Assembly: GCF_965208895.1 (NCBI RefSeq)
Contig: NZ_OZ242363.1
Span: 1,922,001-1,986,000 of the forward strand
Direction of reading: 5' to 3'
Length of the DNA: 64,000 bases
From: Poriferisodalis sp965208895
Lineage (GTDB): Bacteria > Actinomycetota > Acidimicrobiia > Acidimicrobiales > Poriferisodalaceae
The notes beneath the pieces are model-generated. The model saw only the letters and a list, made by a program, of their open reading frames with translations. It had not been told where the DNA came from and did not search any database. Positions 60,786 to 64,000 of this stretch are shown piece after piece. The translations under genes and the position numbers were made by a program. Every line of letters starts with the position of its first letter. The stretch's first letter is position 1.

Positions 60786-61739
60786 GTGACCGTGTCAAAT
60801 TCCGATGTGCCGACCGGGCTGGTGCGGTCTGCTCCGCGGCGTCTGGGCTCGGGCGACGTCGAGGTCGGGCCGCTGGCGCTGGGCCTGTGGCGTTTCACCG
60901 GCACCGACATCGGCCAGAACGCGGCGCTGATCGAAGCCGGGCTGGAGCTCGGCATGAATCTGGTTGACATCGCCGACGTCTACGGGTTGGACTGGGGCGG
61001 CACAGGCTTCGGCAGCTGCGAGGAGAACCTGGGAGCGGTGCTGCGGGCCCGGCCGGAACTGCGCGACCGCATGGTGATCGCCACCAAGGGTGGCATCGTG
61101 CCGCCGGTGCCGTATGACTCCGGTTCGATCGCTCTGAGGGCCGCATGCGAGGCTTCGCTGGCGCGGCTCGGGATTGATCGCATCGATGTCTACCAAGTGC
61201 ACCGGCCCGACATGTTCACTCACCCCGCCGAGCTAGCCGACACGCTCGACGGTTTGGTCGCCGACGGCCTGATTGGTGCCGTCGGCGTCTCGAACTACAC
61301 GCCCGCGCAGACCCGGGCGCTGGCGGCGCACCTGGAGGCTCCGCTCGTGAGCACCCAGCCTGAGTACTCAGCCGCCTGCCTGGACCCGCTACGCGACGGC
61401 ACGCTCGACCTGTGCTCGGAGATGGGCATGGTGCCGCTGGCATGGAGCCCGCTCGCCGGCGGGCGACTCATGGCCCCGAACCCGGCCGGAGCTGATGAGG
61501 ACAGCGGGGTGCGGGCGCAGCTTCTGGCAACGCTGGATCGGCTGGCCGAGCGGGAAGGGGTCGACCGAGCCGCGGTGTGCGTGGCCTTCGTGCTGGCTCA
61601 CCCCACGGCACCCATCGCCATCGTCGGCACGCAGCAGCCTGAACGTCTCGAAGGGCTGCAGGCTGCGCTCGGTGTTCACCTCGACCGCAATGACGTGTAC
61701 GACATTGTCGAAGCCTCCGAAGGGGTGCCGCTGCCGTGA
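60786..61739 (+). CDS. Aldo/keto reductase
   Basis: A 317-aa (beta/alpha)8 AKR. Catalytic residues visible: Asp in DIADVYG, Tyr in the same motif (near 61), Lys in VIATKGG near 100, His in YQVHRPD near 139. AFVLAHPTAPIAIVGTQQPE near the C-terminus is the NADP-binding stretch. Starts GTG 60786 with GAGG upstream; a second start at 60792 is possible. It sits between the sugar permeases and a Gfo/Idh/MocA enzyme, so a sugar or sugar-derived ketone is a likely substrate. Confidence 0.88.
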   Translation: MTVSNSDVPTGLVRSAPRRLGSGDVEVGPLALGLWRFTGTDIGQNAALIEAGLELGMNLVDIADVYGLDWGGTGFGSCEENLGAVLRARPELRDRMVIATKGGIVPPVPYDSGSIALRAACEASLARLGIDRIDVYQVHRPDMFTHPAELADTLDGLVADGLIGAVGVSNYTPAQTRALAAHLEAPLVSTQPEYSAACLDPLRDGTLDLCSEMGMVPLAWSPLAGGRLMAPNPAGADEDSGVRAQLLATLDRLAEREGVDRAAVCVAFVLAHPTAPIAIVGTQQPERLEGLQAALGVHLDRNDVYDIVEASEGVPLP

Positions 61740-61797
61740 CCGGAGCCGGCGGCAGCTCGCATGGCACTCCCGACAGAGCGCACGTGCGGTGAGCGAG

Positions 61798-62919
61798 ATG
61801 GCTGCGGTCAGCGACCGGCCGATGCGCTTCGGCGTCATCGGAACCGGCATGATGGGCATCGAGCACATCGCCAATGTCATCGCACTCGACGGGGCTGAGG
61901 TAGCGGCGTTCTGCGACAACTGGGAACCATCGCTCAAGGCAGCCCAGCACGAACTCGCCTGTAACGGTCTCGATCCGGTGCCGTGTTTCGGCGACCACCG
62001 AGAACTCCTCGACGCCGAGCTGTGCGACGCCGTGGTGATCGCAACGCCAAACCACCTGCACACCGACATCGTGCTCGATGTGGCCGCAGCCGGCGTGCCC
62101 CAGCTCGTCGAGAAGCCCCTGGCCACCACGCTGACCGATTGTCGCCGCATCATCGACGGCATCGAGGCGCTGGAGAATTCAGCACCGCTGGTGTGGGTCG
62201 GACTGGAGTACCGCTACATGGCACCGGTGGCTGCGCTGATCGAACAGGCTCACGCCGGTGCGGTGGGTCGCATCGCAATGGTGACCATCCGCGAGCACCG
62301 CTTCCCATTCCAGCCCAAGGTGCGCGACTGGAACCGGTTCAACCGCAATACCGGCGGAACCTTGGTGGAGAAGTGCTGCCACTTCTTCGACCTCATGCGG
62401 CTCATCGTGGGCTGCGAGCCGGACCGCGTGATGGCATCGGGCGCGCAGGACGTGAACCACCTCGACGAGCGCTACGGCGGCGAGACACCGGACATCTTGG
62501 ACAATGCGTTCGTGATCGTGGAGTTCACCTCAGGGGCGAGGGCACTGCTGGACCTGTGCATGTTCGCCGAGGCCACGCGGAACCAAGAGGAACTGTCGGT
62601 GGTGGGCGACAGCGGAAAGCTCGAAGCACTGATCCCCGACGACGTGCTGAGGACCGGCGTGCGCGAGCGTGACTGGATCGGCAATGTCGAAGAGCAGCAG
62701 ATCACCAGCACCGCCCCGGTCGTCGGCCATCACCACGGTTCGTCGTACATCGAGCTGGAACGCTTTCGCGACGCTGTGCTGACATCGAGCCCGGCCGAGT
62801 GCACGCTGGCCGACGGGCTGTGGTCGGTGGCGATCGGCCGAGCTGCGCACATCTCGATCGACGAGGGCAGGCCAGTAGAGATGAACGAACTGCTCACCCC
62901 GGCGGAGCTGAGTTCGTGA
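61798..62919 (+). CDS. Gfo/Idh/MocA family oxidoreductase
   Basis: 373 aa from ATG 61798 (in-frame GTG 61789 is an alternative; 61495 is upstream inside the AKR gene). The Rossmann motif FGVIGTGMMG is near residues 11-20 and EKPLATTLTDCRRI near 107-120, with the catalytic Lys of EKP. GGTLVEKCCHFFDLMRLIVG has the conserved D/H. Acts on a sugar, inositol or glucoside with NAD(P). With the GH13 enzyme, transporter and AKR it forms a sugar-utilisation locus. Confidence 0.88.
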   Translation: MAAVSDRPMRFGVIGTGMMGIEHIANVIALDGAEVAAFCDNWEPSLKAAQHELACNGLDPVPCFGDHRELLDAELCDAVVIATPNHLHTDIVLDVAAAGVPQLVEKPLATTLTDCRRIIDGIEALENSAPLVWVGLEYRYMAPVAALIEQAHAGAVGRIAMVTIREHRFPFQPKVRDWNRFNRNTGGTLVEKCCHFFDLMRLIVGCEPDRVMASGAQDVNHLDERYGGETPDILDNAFVIVEFTSGARALLDLCMFAEATRNQEELSVVGDSGKLEALIPDDVLRTGVRERDWIGNVEEQQITSTAPVVGHHHGSSYIELERFRDAVLTSSPAECTLADGLWSVAIGRAAHISIDEGRPVEMNELLTPAELSS

Positions 62920-62948
62920 ACCCCACAGCACAGCTCACGCACCAGCGA

Positions 62949-63003
62949 CCATGAACAGCGCGGCGCAGCTTGCGGAGCCGCGGCCATGAACAGCGCGGCG
63001 CAG
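62949..63003 (+). repeat. 20-bp direct repeat
   Basis: CCATGAACAGCGCGGCGCAG occurs at 62949-62968 and 62984-63003, in the gap between the sugar locus and the AT-richer block. It may mark an insertion or duplication boundary; no coding sense seen. Confidence 0.7.
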
Positions 63004-63143
63004 ACTGCCGTGGCGATCAGCTGCACCGCACGTCTCGAGCGGCGCAGCACGACCAGTCGAGCTCAGTGATCTCCTCACGTCATCCGAAACTGAGAACTCA
63101 GACGCTCAAGAAATCAGCAAGGTAGACAAATGACGAGTCCAAT

Positions 63144-63653
63144 TCAGGAAATACGCTCAATTCGGAAGTTCGGAAATCTCTGGTTCCAGCCGCTGCAGTC
63201 CAATACGAGTACGTCTTCTAGGTAGTACTGCTGCCAAGCGGCTGGCGCCTGACTCCGTGCAGGCAATTGCTCCCTCAGGCGATCTTGACGCACCATCCGA
63301 TGTGCCGACACGAAGGGCTGAAATTGGATCACCACTATGTATAAGGCTGGTTTGCGGATATTGCCGCACGACCATTCATATAAGTAGGAATCACGGTACT
63401 TGTACTTGAGGTCCTGGTCTAGGCTTCCGCTGTATAATTTCTTGGCAAAATCTGCTCTATTGGCATTGCTTGCTTGCGGATTATCTGGATCCTTGAGCTC
63501 AAGGAATATCGTGTAGTTCGTTTCCTCGATGACAAAATCAACTGCCTTCATAGCACCCAGAAGAGCGTGGCTATTCTGGGCGTCAAACCGGCGAATCTTG
63601 GCGGCGTTTGGACCACGAATGCGAAGCGAGCCCTCAACAAACGAAATAGCCAC
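63144..63653 (-). CDS. Nuclease-like partner of an ATPase (PD-(D/E)xK-type)
   Basis: A 169-aa protein. The series AVDFVIEETNYTIFLELKDP gives D39 and E52-x-K54, the spacing of a PD-(D/E)xK nuclease core. Base composition is clearly lower in G+C than the rest of the window, suggesting acquisition. The ATPase gene ends 2 nt upstream, so they form one operon. Related two-gene ATPase plus nuclease pairs are often anti-phage systems. No named family recognised. Nuclease activity is inferred from the motif. Confidence 0.55.
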   Translation of the reverse strand: MAISFVEGSLRIRGPNAAKIRRFDAQNSHALLGAMKAVDFVIEETNYTIFLELKDPDNPQASNANRADFAKKLYSGSLDQDLKYKYRDSYLYEWSCGNIRKPALYIVVIQFQPFVSAHRMVRQDRLREQLPARSQAPAAWQQYYLEDVLVLDCSGWNQRFPNFRIERIS

Positions 63654-63655
63654 AT

Positions 63656-64000
63656 CTATTCCGATTGAAGACGTTCGAGGGTTCGGTCTACATCTCGATC
63701 ATGCAGAAGGTCAAATGCCTCCAAGATTAGGTTTGGATCTATAGAAGGAAGATCATCAAACGAACGCAACTCAACGCTGGCACCATTATCTACAATCGCA
63801 AGCGAGTGGAACTGCACATCGTCATCTTCATCGCGTCCTAGCTCGAAATGCTTGAGAATCGAATAGTCGTGTGTGGCAACGAAGATCTGGACCCCAAGAC
63901 GCTGCAGCGCTAGCAAGATCTCGACGACAGGGTCATAGAGCGCTGGATTGAGGTTGGTCTCCGGCTCATCCCAGAAGAGGACTGATCCCTCGAGCAACGT
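63656..64000 (-). CDS. AAA-type (OLD/AAA_21-like) ATPase, 5' part outside the window
   Basis: The frame stays open to the window end, so the start lies beyond. Visible are the Walker B/signature region VLFWDEPETNLNPALYDPVV and the H-loop ATHDYSILKHFELG, as in ABC-like AAA_21/AAA_15 proteins of defence operons. The last ~60 residues (FDDLPSIDPNLILEAFDLLH) form the tail. G+C content is low for this genome. Coupled to the nuclease-like gene 2 nt downstream. Confidence 0.75.
   Translation of the reverse strand, partial: TLLEGSVLFWDEPETNLNPALYDPVVEILLALQRLGVQIFVATHDYSILKHFELGRDEDDDVQFHSLAIVDNGASVELRSFDDLPSIDPNLILEAFDLLHDRDVDRTLERLQSE

Noticed and set aside
1..64000. CRISPR arrays, tRNA or rRNA genes
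   Set aside because: No regularly spaced repeats of CRISPR type and no GTTCGA-centred tRNA pattern or rRNA sequence was found while reading.

Overview
The window is high-GC, gene-dense actinobacterial DNA. The gene content (F420/deazaflavin-type oxidoreductase, CYP, soxBDAG sarcosine oxidase, phytanoyl-CoA dioxygenase, crotonase, several VapBC pairs, very large secreted Calx-beta proteins) suggests an uncultivated Acidimicrobiia-like, possibly marine or host-associated, organism. That placement is an inference from gene content and codon usage. No rRNA, tRNA or CRISPR array was seen.

Layout. 1-7559: two tandem paralogous secreted GLUG/Calx-beta proteins, the first cut by the window edge. 7843-10859: a compact type II restriction-modification cassette (MamI-like nuclease, convergent fused M-S methylase, small HTH protein). 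11041-11385: a deleted third copy of the GLUG gene. 11614-16719: a 1701-aa Calx-beta protein. 16716-22122: amidotransferase remnant, DoxX-like protein, P450 plus SDR, DDN-like protein and a lectin-L,D-transpeptidase. 22223-30803: a defence-like block with two membrane proteins sharing a C-terminal tail, then a type III-like res gene interrupted at a C12 tract, its mod gene and a small membrane coiled-coil protein. 30826-34199: PH-like protein, decayed mod fragment, VapBC, PBP4. 34229-39477: soxBDAG. 39598-44244: frameshifted DUF6338-like gene, two more toxin-antitoxin pairs, PhyH and crotonase. 44378-48067: a fourth Calx-beta protein with a G13 tract in its signal-peptide codons. 48234-50583: Dyp peroxidase divergent from a CMD/AhpD-like gene with an in-frame UGA. 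50696-54369: AlbA_2 protein, coiled-coil protein and PEBP. 54607-62919: sugar locus (GH13, ABC binding protein and two permeases, aldo-keto reductase, Gfo/Idh/MocA). 63144-64000: an AT-richer ATPase/nuclease-like pair leaving the window.

Main points. (1) The CMD/AhpD-like gene at 49471-50583 has UGA at the second Cys of a CxxC motif, followed by a 7-bp hairpin with a GGUCU loop, so it is very probably a selenoprotein. (2) Long C/G tracts (C9, C12, G13) lie at a surface-protein start, between the helicase and nuclease parts of a type III-like Res, and in a signal peptide. This looks like phase variation. (3) Four large secreted proteins share and shuffle modules, including an uncharacterised ~70-aa helical module and a ~450-aa core. 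(4) Two adjacent membrane proteins, one with a degenerate Mrr-like nuclease domain, end in the same RRRR-SW-DYI tail beside the restriction locus. (5) Several genes appear leaderless, with a -10 hexamer ending 6-8 nt before the start codon.
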